From positions 62,001 to 126,000 of the forward strand of contig CAVQNH010000013.1 in assembly GCA_963713815.1 (NCBI GenBank): DNA of 64,000 nt. Reading direction: 5' to 3'. Shown one piece after another: positions 52,430 through 61,911 of this stretch (position 1 is the stretch's first letter; each line of letters begins with the position of its first letter). Both the position numbers and the translations under genes were made by a program. Origin of the DNA: RYN-230 sp963713815. GTDB taxonomy: Bacteria; Actinomycetota; Actinomycetes; Streptosporangiales; Streptosporangiaceae. Under the pieces are notes generated by a model that saw only the letters and a list, made by a program, of their open reading frames with translations, made no database searches and had not been told where the DNA came from.

Positions 52430-55056
52430 GTGGACCGGTGGCCGCTGGTCGGCCGAAATGAACAGCTTGCTCTGCTGACCGCTGCGGTGCTCGCCCGCCG
52501 GGGCGCGGTGATCACTGGCCCGGCCGGGGTGGGTAAGACGACGCTGGCCATGACCGGGCTGCAGGTGGCGGAAGAGCGGGGGATGTCGGTGGCCCGCGCA
52601 GCCGCTACGCGGGCGTCGCGCGGGCTGCCTTTCGGGGCGCTGGCTCCCTTCTTGCCGCCTGACCCCCGTGGCGATGGCCTTGACCGGGAAGATCGCGGTG
52701 AGCTGCTACGGCGCTATGGCCGGGCGGTGGCCGGTCGGGCCCGGGGACGGCCTTTGGTGCTGTTCGTTGATGATGCACACCTGCTGGATGGCGGGTCGGC
52801 GACGCTGATCCACCAGCTGGCCTTGACCCGGGCGGCGACGGTGCTAGTGACCGTGCGGTCGGGTGAGGCGGTGCCGGACCCGGTGGTGGCGTTGTGGAAG
52901 GACGGGCCGGCCGAGCGGATCGAGCTTGGTGTCCTGAGCGACACAACGATCGAGGAGCTGCTGGTCAAGGCGCTGGGGGGGCCGGTGGATGCGGCGTCGG
53001 TACGGCAGCTGGCCGATCACAGCGGCGGCAATCCGATGGCGTTGCGGGAGCTGGTGAGCGGGACGCTGGACAGCGGAGCGCTGGCCGCCGATGGCGGCCT
53101 CTGGCGTCTTCGTGGCGGTGTGCGGCCGACGGCCCGGCTGGTGGAGCTGGCGGCGCAGCGGCTGCGCGACTTGTCGGCCGCCGAGCGGACCGTGCTGGAG
53201 CTGGTCACCGTGGGGGAGCCTCTCGGCCAGGGTGAGTTCGCACAACTGGCTGATCCGCCAGCGGTGGAGGACCTTGAGCGCAAGGGCTTTATCACCAGCC
53301 GGCTGGCGGGCAGGCGGCTTCAGGTGTGGCTGGCCCATCCCGTCAACGGGGACGTGGTCCGGGCCGGGATCAGCGCGCTGCGGGAGCGGGGGATCGCCGG
53401 GTCGCTGGCTGACGTGATCGAGGCCGTCGGCGGGCGGCGGCGGGAGGACACCTTGCGGCTGGCGTCGCTGCACCTGGCCGGTGGCGGTGGCAGCGCCGGG
53501 CTTATGGCGGCCGGAGCGCTCGCCGCCCGGAGCCGCCATGACCATTCGCTGGCTGAGCGGCTGGCCCGTGCGGCTATCGCCGAGGGTGCGGGCTTCAACG
53601 CGCGGTTCGTGGCCGCCGAGGCGGCCCACTTTCAGGGCCGCCGGCCCAGGCCGAACGTGAGCTGGCTGCCCTGGCCGTGGACGCGGTCAGCGATGCCCAG
53701 CGGGCCCGCGTCGCCTTGCTCCGCTTCGACAACACCTACCTCCTTCAGGGTCAGGAAGCTGGCTTGCAGCTGATCGATGAGGCGGCCGAGGCCGTCACCG
53801 ATCCTTCCTGGCGGAACGAGCTGCTTACCCGGCGCTTTTTCGTGATGAGCTTTCGAAGCGGGCCGCGGGCCACGGTCGAGGCCGCATCGGCCTTGCCTCA
53901 GCGCTCGCGTTCAGCGCCACTCGATGCCGCGCACGCGGCGGCGTTCTACGGCCTGGCCCGGCTTGGCCGCCTCGACGACGCCATCCGCCAGCTCAGCCCA
54001 CCCGCCGCCGCAGCGATACCAGCGCCTGAAGAATCGTGGGAACGGTGGACCCTGTTTGTCACCCGTGTCGTAGCGCTGGCCTGGAAGGGCCGTCTGGGCG
54101 AGGCCGAGGAACTCCTGACCCGGGCCCACAGCCTGGTCATCGGCCAGCCGGCTGCCGAGGCGAGAGCCTATGTCGCGGGATGGTTCGCTGTTGTGCACCT
54201 CGAGCAAGGCCGCCCGATGAGCGCTTTCCGCCGGGCCAGCGAGTCTTACGCTCTTTTCCGGCAGCTCGGGCGCACGTTCACGGCCCGGTGGCCTTGTATC
54301 GCCGCCGCGCAGGCGCTGGCGCTGACCGGGCAGGCTGACCGGGCGGCACAGATGCTCGCCGCGCACGAGGACCTCGGCCTCCCGCCGGGGCTGCTGGACC
54401 ACACTGACCTGCTGCAGGCGCGGGCGTGGACGGCGGCCGCTGCGGGCGATTTGCCGGCCGCCCGGGCCCAGCTTGAGACGGCGGCCGATCTCGGCGAGCA
54501 GATCGGTGACCTGATCGGTGCGGCCGGCGCGCTGCACGGGCTCGCCCGGCTCGGCCACGCGCGCGACGTGGCAGCCCGTCTCGCCGTCCTGGCCAGCGAT
54601 ATCGATGGACAGCTGGTGACCGCCCGTGCCGCCTACGCCAGCGCTGTCGCGGCCGGGGACAGCGAAGCCCTCAAAGGAGTCTGTACCGACTTCGAGGAGA
54701 TGGGCGCGATGCTGTACGCCGCCGAGGCCAGCGCCGAAGCCGCCGTACTGCTGCGCCGCGCGGGAAGCGCCCGTGCCGCGGCTGCCGCCGAGCAGAAAGC
54801 GGCGCGGCTGCTGGCCCGCTGCGAGGGGGCCGTCACCCCGCCCGTCGGGATCATCGGCGCCCGGGTGTGGCTGACACCAGGCGAACTGGACACCGCCGTG
54901 CAGGCCGCCACCGGCCGCTCAAACAAGCAGATCGCCGGCCACATGCACGTGTCGGTGCGGACCGTGGAAAGTCACCTTCAGCGGGCCTACGAGAAACTCG
55001 GCATCTCCGGCCGCCACGAACTCGCCGACGCGCTGCGCGACCGGCCAGGCCCCTGA
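52430..55056 (+). CDS. LAL-type LuxR family regulator (one frameshift)
   Basis: About 874 residues after repair. Walker A is VITGPAGVGKTTLAMTGL and Walker B is PLVLFVDDAHLLDGG. A helical TPR-like middle follows, and the C-terminal LuxR helix-turn-helix reads SNKQIAGHMHVSVRTVESHL and QRAYEKLGISGRHEL. The frame breaks at about 53645 (FQGR to PAQAERELAAL); here one base is missing, unlike the other breaks in the window. The GTG at 52430 lies 5 bases after TAGACT, a good -10 element, so the message may be leaderless. A target gene is not evident. Confidence 0.85.
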
Positions 55057-55162
55057 CCAGCGACGCGGGCCACTGACGGGCCGGGCTGCCGCCTGCCCGG
55101 CGCTGCTGGTGAGGGCGGCGGCGGATGGCGCCGCCGGCGAGACTGCCCGGGGCATCCGGGGT

Positions 55163-56572
55163 TCAGCCGGGGTCGGGGTAGGCGGGCTGCCACATGGCGC
55201 CGCGGATGGCCTGGGTCAGGTTGGTGGGGTTTTCGCTGGCGACCTGGTCGGTCACGGCGGCCCCGACGACAGCCTCGGCGACCACCACCGCGCAGGCGCG
55301 GAGGTCCTGCAGGCCGGGCAGCAGCGGCGCACCCGGCTGTGAGGTGTCGGCCTGTTCGGCGAGCGCGGCGGCGGCGGCCTGGAGCATCCGGGGGGTTACC
55401 CGGGCGGCCTGCGACACGATGACGCCGAGCCCGAGGCCCGGGTAGGCCAGGACATTGCTGGCCTGCCCGATGGTGAAGGTGGTGCCGTCGTAGTCAACAG
55501 GGGCGGCCGGGATGCCGGTGGCCACCAGCGCCTTCGCGTCCGACCACGCGATGATATCGGCGGGTGCCGCCCCGGCCGCCGTGGAGATCGGCAGGATCAG
55601 TGGCCGTCTGGTGGCCTGGCACATGGCCTGGATGATCTGCCGGGTGAACGTCCCGCCGGCGGCAGAGGTGGCGAGCAGGATGGTCGGTGCCACGCGCTCG
55701 ATGACCTCGGGCAGCCCCACGGGTCCCAGCCTGGAGGCCCACGGTGAGCTGGCGCGCTGCTTGGCGTAGTCCCGCTGGAAGCCGCGCAGCCCGGGGGTGT
55801 CGTCGAACAGCAGGCCGTGGGGGCCGGCCAGCCAGATCTGGCTGCGGGCCTGCTCATCGGTGGCACCGTCACCGGTCATCGCGGTGCGCAGCAGGTCGGC
55901 GAGGGCGATGCCGTCGGCTCCAGCGCCGCAGACGACCGGTTCCTGGTGTTTCAGGGGGATGCCGGTGACCCGGGTGGCGGCGTACACGGCGGCCAGCACC
56001 GCCGTGCCGGTGCCCTGCAGTTCGTCGCTGAACACGCGGTAGCCGCCGTAGGCGTGCACGATTTTCCGCGCATTGTCCGGGCTGAAGTCCCCGAAATGGA
56101 GCAGGGCGCCGGGGAACAGCGCGGACACCGTCTGGATATACCGGTCGATGAACGCGTCGTAGTCCGGGCCGTGGCGCCTGGCGCGGTGGCTGCCCAGGTA
56201 GAACGGGTCGCTGCGCAGCGCTTCGTTGTCGGTGCCGGTATCCAGCGACACCGGGATCACCCGGCCGGGGTGGATACCGGCCGCGGCGGTGTAGATAGCT
56301 GCCTTCCCCGTGGCGGTGCGGGGGCCGCCGCCACCTGCCACCGGGACCTGCCCGGCGTCACTGCACACGATGACGTCGACATCACCGGCGCCCAGCCCGA
56401 GGGTGGCAAACGACTTCTCGATGTCGCCGGGCCGGTCGATCGACAGGTAGATGTCGCGCGGGCGGGCGTGCTCGTACTGGCCGATCGCCCGGTCAGCGGC
56501 AACTCCCCGGTTGCGGACCGGGTCCCCCAGGATCGCCGGGCCACGAGGCGACGCCGGTTTCCGATTGCTCAC
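55163..56572 (-). CDS. Malic-enzyme family protein with altered metal-site motifs
   Basis: 469 residues. The fold is clear: RDIYLSIDRPGDIEKSFA, the C-terminal NAD domain with VVCGAGADGIALADLL, and ILLATSAAGGTFTRQIIQAM. In known malic enzymes the divalent metal is held by the Glu-Asp of the FEDF motif and the second Asp of NDDIQGT. Here these read HFGDFSPDNAR and FSDELQGTGTAV, so the Glu is Gly and an Asp is Glu. The usual GLGDxG loop is VPVAGGGGP. Oxidative malate decarboxylation is therefore doubtful. An imperfect CTCAGTAG repeat lies 142 bases upstream. Confidence 0.8.
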   Translation of the reverse strand: MSNRKPASPRGPAILGDPVRNRGVAADRAIGQYEHARPRDIYLSIDRPGDIEKSFATLGLGAGDVDVIVCSDAGQVPVAGGGGPRTATGKAAIYTAAAGIHPGRVIPVSLDTGTDNEALRSDPFYLGSHRARRHGPDYDAFIDRYIQTVSALFPGALLHFGDFSPDNARKIVHAYGGYRVFSDELQGTGTAVLAAVYAATRVTGIPLKHQEPVVCGAGADGIALADLLRTAMTGDGATDEQARSQIWLAGPHGLLFDDTPGLRGFQRDYAKQRASSPWASRLGPVGLPEVIERVAPTILLATSAAGGTFTRQIIQAMCQATRRPLILPISTAAGAAPADIIAWSDAKALVATGIPAAPVDYDGTTFTIGQASNVLAYPGLGLGVIVSQAARVTPRMLQAAAAALAEQADTSQPGAPLLPGLQDLRACAVVVAEAVVGAAVTDQVASENPTNLTQAIRGAMWQPAYPDPG

Positions 56573-56707
56573 GAGCTGACCTCCTTCGTGCGAGCCCGGG
56601 GCTCAGGGGGCAGGGTCGCGTGTGTAGAGACAGCAGGCCACCATGGAGACGATCAGTCGTCAGGGTCCCTGCTGATTCATGGCTACAGCCAGCCACAGCG
56701 TCGGTGG

Positions 56708-59146
56708 TCAAGCCTCAGTAGCCTCTGCTGAGTCCGAGTCGCGGCCACCGATCGTCCTCCCCGGCTCCGGCCGAGGCAGCGGACTTGGTGCGGGCCCGGT
56801 GGCGCGGTCAGGCGGGGCCGGTGATACGGCTGGACCAGCGGTAGGGCCGGTGTCGTAGCTCGTGATGTCCATGGCCAAGACTCCCGCCAGCTCGGCCAGG
56901 GCCCCGTCGAGGAGTCTGAGGTCGCGCACCGCGAGCCGGCCGTGACCGGCGTTGCCGCCCGGGCCGGTCAGCCGCCGTTCGGCCTGGTCAAACAGGGAGG
57001 CGGAGCGGGTGTAGGTGCCCGGGGGCGATCCGCGGACGGCGGACTGGACCGAGGTGAGCGATGCTTGCAGGGTTTCGCGCCCTCGTTCCACCAGGGCAGC
57101 AGTCTCCGCATCCCGGCTGGCGGTCGCAGGGATGTCGCGGACCAGGTTGAGCGCGTACCGACGGGATGCCGCGGTGGCAGCGATGGTGGCGGCGAGCCGT
57201 TCGCCGCCGATCTGGATGGGCCGCAGCGGCGCGGTGGTAGACACCAGTGCCTGGTAGGCGGCGTCCAGTGCCCGGGTATCGCCATCCGCCAGGGCCGGGC
57301 CGGCGGCCGGGCTGAGGGCTGCCCGCTGGAGCAGCCTGGCCAGGACCTCGAGGTAGCCCTGCAAGGCGGTCCGGGCCACCCGGGTGGCGTGTAGGGGCAG
57401 CACGACGAGCACCGTGGCGGCGGCTACCGCGGCGCCGATGGCGGTCTCCTCGAGCCGCGCGACGAGCAGCGCGTTGCTGAACTCCCCGAACTCCACGTAC
57501 AGCTGGGACACCATCACGGTGACACCCACAACCAGGAACGCGTAGTCCGCGCGTTGCAGGTACAGGCCCAGCGACACCGAGACCAGGATGACCACGATCG
57601 TCCAGGCCGCATGCATCCCGATGAGGTTCACCAGCGCGGAACCGGCCAGGATGCCCACGAGGGTGCCAGCGACCCGGGAGCAGGCCTTGCCGATCTGCTC
57701 CTCCGTGTTGCTGGTTCCCTGGAAGACGACGAAGGCACCGATCACCGCCCAGTAGAAGCGCGCCCCGGACAGGACGTCGCCCAGAGCGATGGCCGCCCCG
57801 ATGGCCACAGCCACCTGGATCGCGGTGCGGGTGTAGGGAGCGACGCCGGCCCGCGGCAGGAGGCGGCCGGGTTCCGTGTTCGATGAGGCCAGGTCGGTAG
57901 CCGCCGCCGCACGAGGCGGCCCACCGGGCCGCAGAGGCACCTGCGAGCTGAATAGCGGCGGATCGTCCCGGGAGTAATCCTGCGTTCCCAGCTCCAGCCA
58001 CTGCGACATGGCGCCGGTGAAGTCAACGACTGACCCGGCCAGGCGGTGGACGACCGTCTGCTGAGCGTTGTCACCGGACGTGGCGGCGTGCCGCGCCAGT
58101 GCCTCGGCGACGGCCCGGGCGCGCCCGTGCCGGCCGGCCGCCAGGTCCCTCAGGATCTCGCGCACCCGCTCGCACTCGTCCCCGCTGGGCTGCGACCGGC
58201 GGAGCGCCCCAGTGAACCGGACCACGTTGGCCAGGGCCACCCTGGCGTCGAACAGTTGCTGGTGGAGCTGGGCCGCCGTGGAACTCACGCTGGGATCGGC
58301 GAGCTGGTCGTCGATGACCAGGGCTGCCGCGTCCAGGCGGCTCACCTGGACGTGCAGTTGGTGGCTCGTCCGGGGGCCCGGTTCGTCGAATGCCGTCAAG
58401 GCCAGCGCGGACAGCCTGCCCGCCCGGGCGGCATACGACCGCTGGGTCCGCCGCAGAGCCCGTCCGCTGTTTTCGTGGAATACGCCGATCTTGACCGTGA
58501 TCGCGACCACGAGGCCCACCCCGATCTCCGCCGTCAGCCACCCGATCGCACCGACGTCGATCAGGGGCCTCAGCAGGAACCCGAAGAGGTACCCCGCAAA
58601 GAGCACCGGCGCGACGCGGACACCGGCGGGTCCGAAACGCCGCAGGTAGATCCCTGCGGCCAGGACCACTGGCAGCAGGAACAGCGCCAGGACGCGGTGG
58701 CCCCCGACGGCAAGTGACAGGGTCAGCGCCCCGACCATCGGCGGCAGCAGGAGCAGCATGCCGGCCACCTGATCCCCGGGTGAGGTGCCGCGCACGCTGG
58801 TCACCGCGGTCAGCCCGATGATCCCGCCGAGGACGACGGCGAGGACCAGCATGGCATGATTGGCCACGCTCACCTGGGCCGCCAGAGCCGTCCCGGCGGC
58901 CGCCGGGGGTACCGGCCGCTGCAGTGCCCCGGTGATATGGACGAAGAGCCACTCCGCGCCGATGGCGCCGGCGATGGTCAACGTCGCGCACAACACCGTG
59001 CGAAGCCGGTTGAAGCCCGGATCGGGCCCCGCCAGCCAATTCGCTAGGCCGGCCAGGCCGTCCAGCACACGCTGCCGCCGTGTCGCGCACGGCGAACCCG
59101 ATGGTGTCCAGCCCGGGCGCTTCTTAACCGCAGTTTCCTTGCTCAC
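56708..59146 (-). CDS. FUSC family membrane protein (aromatic-acid-exporter-like)
   Basis: About 812 residues. There are two blocks of membrane helices: the first near residues 40-220 (LVLAVVLGGIIGLTAVTSV, LLLLPPMVGALTLSLAVGG), the second near 450-620 (YWAVIGAFVVFQGTSNTEEQ, LVGILAGSALVNLIGMHAAW). Each is followed by a long cytosolic helical part. This is the FUSC/AaeB layout of putative efflux proteins for aromatic acids or similar. The GTG at 59146 has GGAGG 8 bases before it; the open frame upstream of it lacks family features. An acidic Pro-rich tail ends the protein. A CTCAGTAG repeat lies about 140 bases upstream. Confidence 0.85.
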   Translation of the reverse strand: MSKETAVKKRPGWTPSGSPCATRRQRVLDGLAGLANWLAGPDPGFNRLRTVLCATLTIAGAIGAEWLFVHITGALQRPVPPAAAGTALAAQVSVANHAMLVLAVVLGGIIGLTAVTSVRGTSPGDQVAGMLLLLPPMVGALTLSLAVGGHRVLALFLLPVVLAAGIYLRRFGPAGVRVAPVLFAGYLFGFLLRPLIDVGAIGWLTAEIGVGLVVAITVKIGVFHENSGRALRRTQRSYAARAGRLSALALTAFDEPGPRTSHQLHVQVSRLDAAALVIDDQLADPSVSSTAAQLHQQLFDARVALANVVRFTGALRRSQPSGDECERVREILRDLAAGRHGRARAVAEALARHAATSGDNAQQTVVHRLAGSVVDFTGAMSQWLELGTQDYSRDDPPLFSSQVPLRPGGPPRAAAATDLASSNTEPGRLLPRAGVAPYTRTAIQVAVAIGAAIALGDVLSGARFYWAVIGAFVVFQGTSNTEEQIGKACSRVAGTLVGILAGSALVNLIGMHAAWTIVVILVSVSLGLYLQRADYAFLVVGVTVMVSQLYVEFGEFSNALLVARLEETAIGAAVAAATVLVVLPLHATRVARTALQGYLEVLARLLQRAALSPAAGPALADGDTRALDAAYQALVSTTAPLRPIQIGGERLAATIAATAASRRYALNLVRDIPATASRDAETAALVERGRETLQASLTSVQSAVRGSPPGTYTRSASLFDQAERRLTGPGGNAGHGRLAVRDLRLLDGALAELAGVLAMDITSYDTGPTAGPAVSPAPPDRATGPAPSPLPRPEPGRTIGGRDSDSAEATEA
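56714..56732. promoter_or_regulatory. Inverted repeat CTCAGTAG-CCT-CTGCTGAG, copy 2
   Basis: One mismatch in 8-base arms. It overlaps the last codons of the FUSC gene and lies 142 bases before the start of the malic-enzyme-like gene. Confidence 0.5.
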
Positions 59147-59547
59147 TGCAATCGCCTCCGGACCGTTGACCAAGACGAGTGAGGGAGGTACGGGCTGGCT
59201 ACTGGGCAAGTCCAGGCCAGCTGCAGGCTCAGACGGCAGAACCACGTTCACCGGTACAGTCAGCCACGCCCGACGAGGCCAGGTCTCAGTAGTCACTACT
59301 GATTTGCGGGGTGGGACTACTGGCCGGCCCGGGGCGCGGTTCCAGGTCCGGGAGGGCAGACCAGCGGGTGCTGATGCAACACCGGCGAGTTCTGGGCCCA
59401 GGGCCGCAGCCAGGCGAACCGGCTCGCGGAGCAGGGCGCGCACATCATCGCAGACTAGGATGAGACCGGTCAGGAGGCCTGATCGCCTCCACTGTGACCG
59501 CGTGCCAGGTGATACGCGGGTGACGCTGCGCGGAGAGGAGTACAGAC
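59147..59547. other. Divergent region between the FUSC and DUF5709 genes
   Basis: About 400 bases without a supported gene. It holds inverted-repeat copy 3 and the half site at 59313. Confidence 0.5.
59285..59325. promoter_or_regulatory. Inverted repeat CTCAGTAG-TCA-CTACTGAT, copy 3, with an extra half site
   Basis: The repeat at 59285-59303 contains the perfect 17-base palindrome TCAGTAGTCACTACTGA. Ten bases later GGGACTACTG (59313-59322) repeats ten bases of copy 1 (51064-51073). Either flanking gene may be controlled: FUSC leftward or DUF5709 rightward. Confidence 0.6.
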
Positions 59548-60012
59548 ATGCCAGATGAGACCCGCCCCGAATCCCAGGACCTTCAGGACTACGAGGTTCA
59601 GGACGCATCGGACACCCTGGACGGAAACCCGGGCGACGATCCCCTCGACCGGGGTGTCATCCCCCCGGAACGCTGGTCGGCCGCGATCAGGTTCGGCTCG
59701 ACCGCTGAGGAGCAGGAGTCCGGAGAGTCGCTCGACCAGCTGCTGGCCGAGGAAGAGCCGGATGTTGCTCCCGAGATCGACGATGAGCAGCCCGAGGACA
59801 TCGCCGGGGACGAGGACGCCGGAGACGAGGACGTCAACGGGTTGCTGCTGGATGATGGCCCGGATCCGCGGGCCGGCCTGGTGGCCGGGGACAAACTCGG
59901 CGACACCGATCTCGTCGCGAGCGACGCCGGGATCGACGGCGGTGCGGCGACCGCGGAGGAGGCGGCCGTCCACGTCGTCGAGGAGGAGGACGACGACATC
60001 CGCTCCGAGTGA
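59548..60012 (+). CDS. DUF5709 family acidic protein
   Basis: 154 residues, very rich in Asp and Glu and probably disordered. DTLDGNPGDDPLDRGVIPPE followed by RW is the family signature of actinobacterial DUF5709 proteins, and the tail ends EEEDDDIRSE. No catalytic residues are seen. GGAG precedes the ATG. Its role is unknown; relatives are found in many actinomycetes near stress genes. The CTCAGTAG repeat lies upstream. Confidence 0.8.
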   Translation: MPDETRPESQDLQDYEVQDASDTLDGNPGDDPLDRGVIPPERWSAAIRFGSTAEEQESGESLDQLLAEEEPDVAPEIDDEQPEDIAGDEDAGDEDVNGLLLDDGPDPRAGLVAGDKLGDTDLVASDAGIDGGAATAEEAAVHVVEEEDDDIRSE

Positions 60013-60092
60013 CCGGCCGCCTGGTCAGCCCGCTCCGCCCGCACTAGCGGGTCAGTCGTCCCGGGCCGGGCTGCGCGGACCTCGCCGCGCGG

Positions 60093-60527
60093 TCACACGA
60101 AGTGCACCTCGGCGTGCGACGACTCGTCGTCGACGAGGACGTCGCAGGTCGGGCAGTACCAGCGGGCTTCGATAGGGGTGCCGCACGCCGGGTGGCGGAG
60201 CGCCGTAGACGGGTCGGCGTGCCGGGTGGCCCAGTGGGCCAGCAGGCGCAGCGCGCCAGCCAGTTCCTTGCCCTCGGCGGTCAGCTCGTACTCGGAGCGC
60301 GGTGGCCGCCGGGAGTAGGGCCGGGCGACCAGCAGCCGTTCGCGCTCGAGTCGCTTGAGGCGCTCGGACAGGATGTTCGCCGCGATGCCCGGGATCTGGC
60401 TGAGCAGGTCGTTGAACCGGCGCGGCCCGCCCAGCAGGGCCTCCACCACGAGCAGTGTCCAGCGGTCGCCGACCCGGGCCAGCGCCTCGGCCAGCGGTGA
60501 CAGGGCAAGTTCTTCCCGTTCGGCCAT
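60093..60527 (-). CDS. HxlR family winged-helix regulator with C-terminal cysteine pairs
   Basis: 144 residues from the ATG at 60527. The HxlR core is LARVGDRWTLLVVEALLGGP, then RRFNDLLSQIPGIAANILSE and RLKRLERERLLVARPYS. After this the tail RHPACGTPIEARWYCPTCDV has three Cys and a His, probably a zinc-ribbon or redox site that could sense oxidants or reactive electrophiles. It is divergent from the protease gene. A 32-base dyad in the 77-base gap overlaps the protease promoter, so it probably represses that gene and itself. Confidence 0.88.
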   Translation of the reverse strand: MAEREELALSPLAEALARVGDRWTLLVVEALLGGPRRFNDLLSQIPGIAANILSERLKRLERERLLVARPYSRRPPRSEYELTAEGKELAGALRLLAHWATRHADPSTALRHPACGTPIEARWYCPTCDVLVDDESSHAEVHFV

Positions 60528-60544
60528 GCTCCGATGGTAGCCGC

Positions 60545-60590
60545 TTGACAAGTGTCGCATTAGGTAGTAACTTGCAAGTCACTACCTAAT
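60545..60590 (+). promoter_or_regulatory. Protease promoter overlapped by a 32-base HxlR operator
   Basis: TTGACA at 60545-60550 and TAACTT at 60568-60573 with a 17-base spacer form a near-consensus promoter. The dyad 60559-60590 has the left half ATTAGGTAGTAACTTG and the right half CAAGTCACTACCTAAT, with one mismatch in 16. It covers the -10 element, so bound regulator would block transcription. Confidence 0.75.
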
Positions 60591-60604
60591 GGAGGCGGGT
60601 ACCC

Positions 60605-61513
60605 ATGACAATCCTCGACGAGATACACCAGAACATCAGGCAGCTGGCGGAGAGCGCGGGCCCTTCGGTGGTGGGCATCGGGCAGCGCTGGGGCGTCGGC
60701 TCGGGCATCGTGCTGGGCACCGGGCGGGTGCTGACCAATGCGCACAACGTGCGCGGCGACGACGTGGTGGTCACCTTCGCCGACGGGACGACGGCCGAGG
60801 GAAGCGTGGCGGGACGCGACATCGACGGTGACCTCGCCATCATCGACGTCGCCACCGGCGAGGCTCCCGCCCTGGCGTGGCCGTCCGCCGCGGCTGCCGA
60901 CATCGGGACGCCGGTCTTCGCGCTGTCCAACCCGGGCGGCCGCGGGCTGCGCGTGACCACGGGATTCGTCTCCGGCGTCGAGCGGACCTTCCGCGGCCCG
61001 CGCGGGCGCCGTATCACCGGCAGCCTCGAGCACACCGCCCCGCTCCTGCCCGGCTCCTCGGGCGGCCCGGTCCTGGACGCCGGGGGCCAGCTGCTCGGGA
61101 TCAACACCCACCGCCTCGGCGAGGGTTTCTACCTGGCTGTACCGGCCGACGAGGAACTCCGCACCCGGGCCGAGGCGCTGGGCCGCGGCGAGTCCGCCGA
61201 GCGCCCGCAGCTCGGCATCGCGATCGCTCCCGGGCACGTGGCCCGGCGGCTCCGGCGTGCCGTGGGCCTGCCCGACGTCGATGGCGTGCTCATCCGGGAT
61301 GTGACGGAGGGCAGCCCGGCCGCACGCGCCGGCCTGTCCCAGGGCGACCTGGTTGTGGCGGCCGGCGGCCAGCCGGTCCGCACGGTCGACGACCTGTTCG
61401 ACGCGCTCCCGGCCGGCGGCGACACTCTCGAGCTGACCGTGGTGCGCGGCGCCGATGAGCGGACCATCCGCGTCGTGTTCGGCGAGAACAGCCAGCCCGG
61501 GCAGGAAGTCTAG
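60605..61513 (+). CDS. HtrA-like S1C serine protease with PDZ domain, no signal peptide
   Basis: 302 residues. The catalytic triad is His in LTNAHNVRG, Asp in GDLAIIDVATG and Ser in LPGSSGGPVLD. A PDZ domain follows from about residue 200 (VDGVLIRDVTEGSPAARAGL). Unlike DegP/HtrA, the protein begins directly with MTILDEIHQNIRQLAESAGP and has neither signal peptide nor membrane anchor, so it should work in the cytosol. GGAGG lies before the ATG. Transcription appears to be under the divergent HxlR regulator, and a strong terminator follows. Confidence 0.9.
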   Translation: MTILDEIHQNIRQLAESAGPSVVGIGQRWGVGSGIVLGTGRVLTNAHNVRGDDVVVTFADGTTAEGSVAGRDIDGDLAIIDVATGEAPALAWPSAAAADIGTPVFALSNPGGRGLRVTTGFVSGVERTFRGPRGRRITGSLEHTAPLLPGSSGGPVLDAGGQLLGINTHRLGEGFYLAVPADEELRTRAEALGRGESAERPQLGIAIAPGHVARRLRRAVGLPDVDGVLIRDVTEGSPAARAGLSQGDLVVAAGGQPVRTVDDLFDALPAGGDTLELTVVRGADERTIRVVFGENSQPGQEV

Positions 61514-61526
61514 GCTCCTGCCCTCA

Positions 61527-61567
61527 GCCGGCGGCCGGTCAGACTGATTGTCTGACCGGCCGCCGGC
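61527..61567 (+). terminator. Strong intrinsic terminator after the protease gene
   Basis: Perfect 18-base stem GCCGGCGGCCGGTCAGAC, loop TGATT, then its complement and GTTTA. It begins 13 bases after the stop codon. Confidence 0.85.
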
Positions 61568-61911
61568 GTTTATCTCGGTGCCGCGGGCGTGACCGCAGGT
61601 GTATCACGCGGGCATCGTCGTTCTCCGTGACTGTGAGAGCTCAGGCTGGCTGGGCGCGTCTTTCACCTGATCGTCCGTACCCAGCCATGGGTTCTCAGCC
61701 GGCGGGGGGCCAGAGCGCCCGGATGATTGGGCGCTCTGGCGGCCCGCCGGGCTGCGGGCCTGTATGCGCCCGGGCGAGACCTCATCAACGCCTACGCGAC
61801 AGGCACGTATGAGTGCCACGTCAGCCCGTATGAGCCACGGCCCGCTTGCCACCGGCCATAGGTTCCGGCCCCCCGCGCACTCAGGTCACATCAGGGGTGG
61901 CGGTGCCGGAG
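61568..61911. other. Intergenic region with a long hairpin at 61704-61750
   Basis: No supported gene. CCAGAGCGCCC and GGGCGCTCTGG (61711-61740) form an 11-base stem, extended by GGCGGG and CCCGCC outside a small internal loop. It may terminate the leftward small gene at 61912, though it is about 160 bases away. Confidence 0.5.

Noticed and set aside
59147..59608. Upstream extension of the FUSC frame
   Set aside because: The extra 150 residues lack membrane or family features, while GGAGG stands 8 bases before the GTG at 59146.
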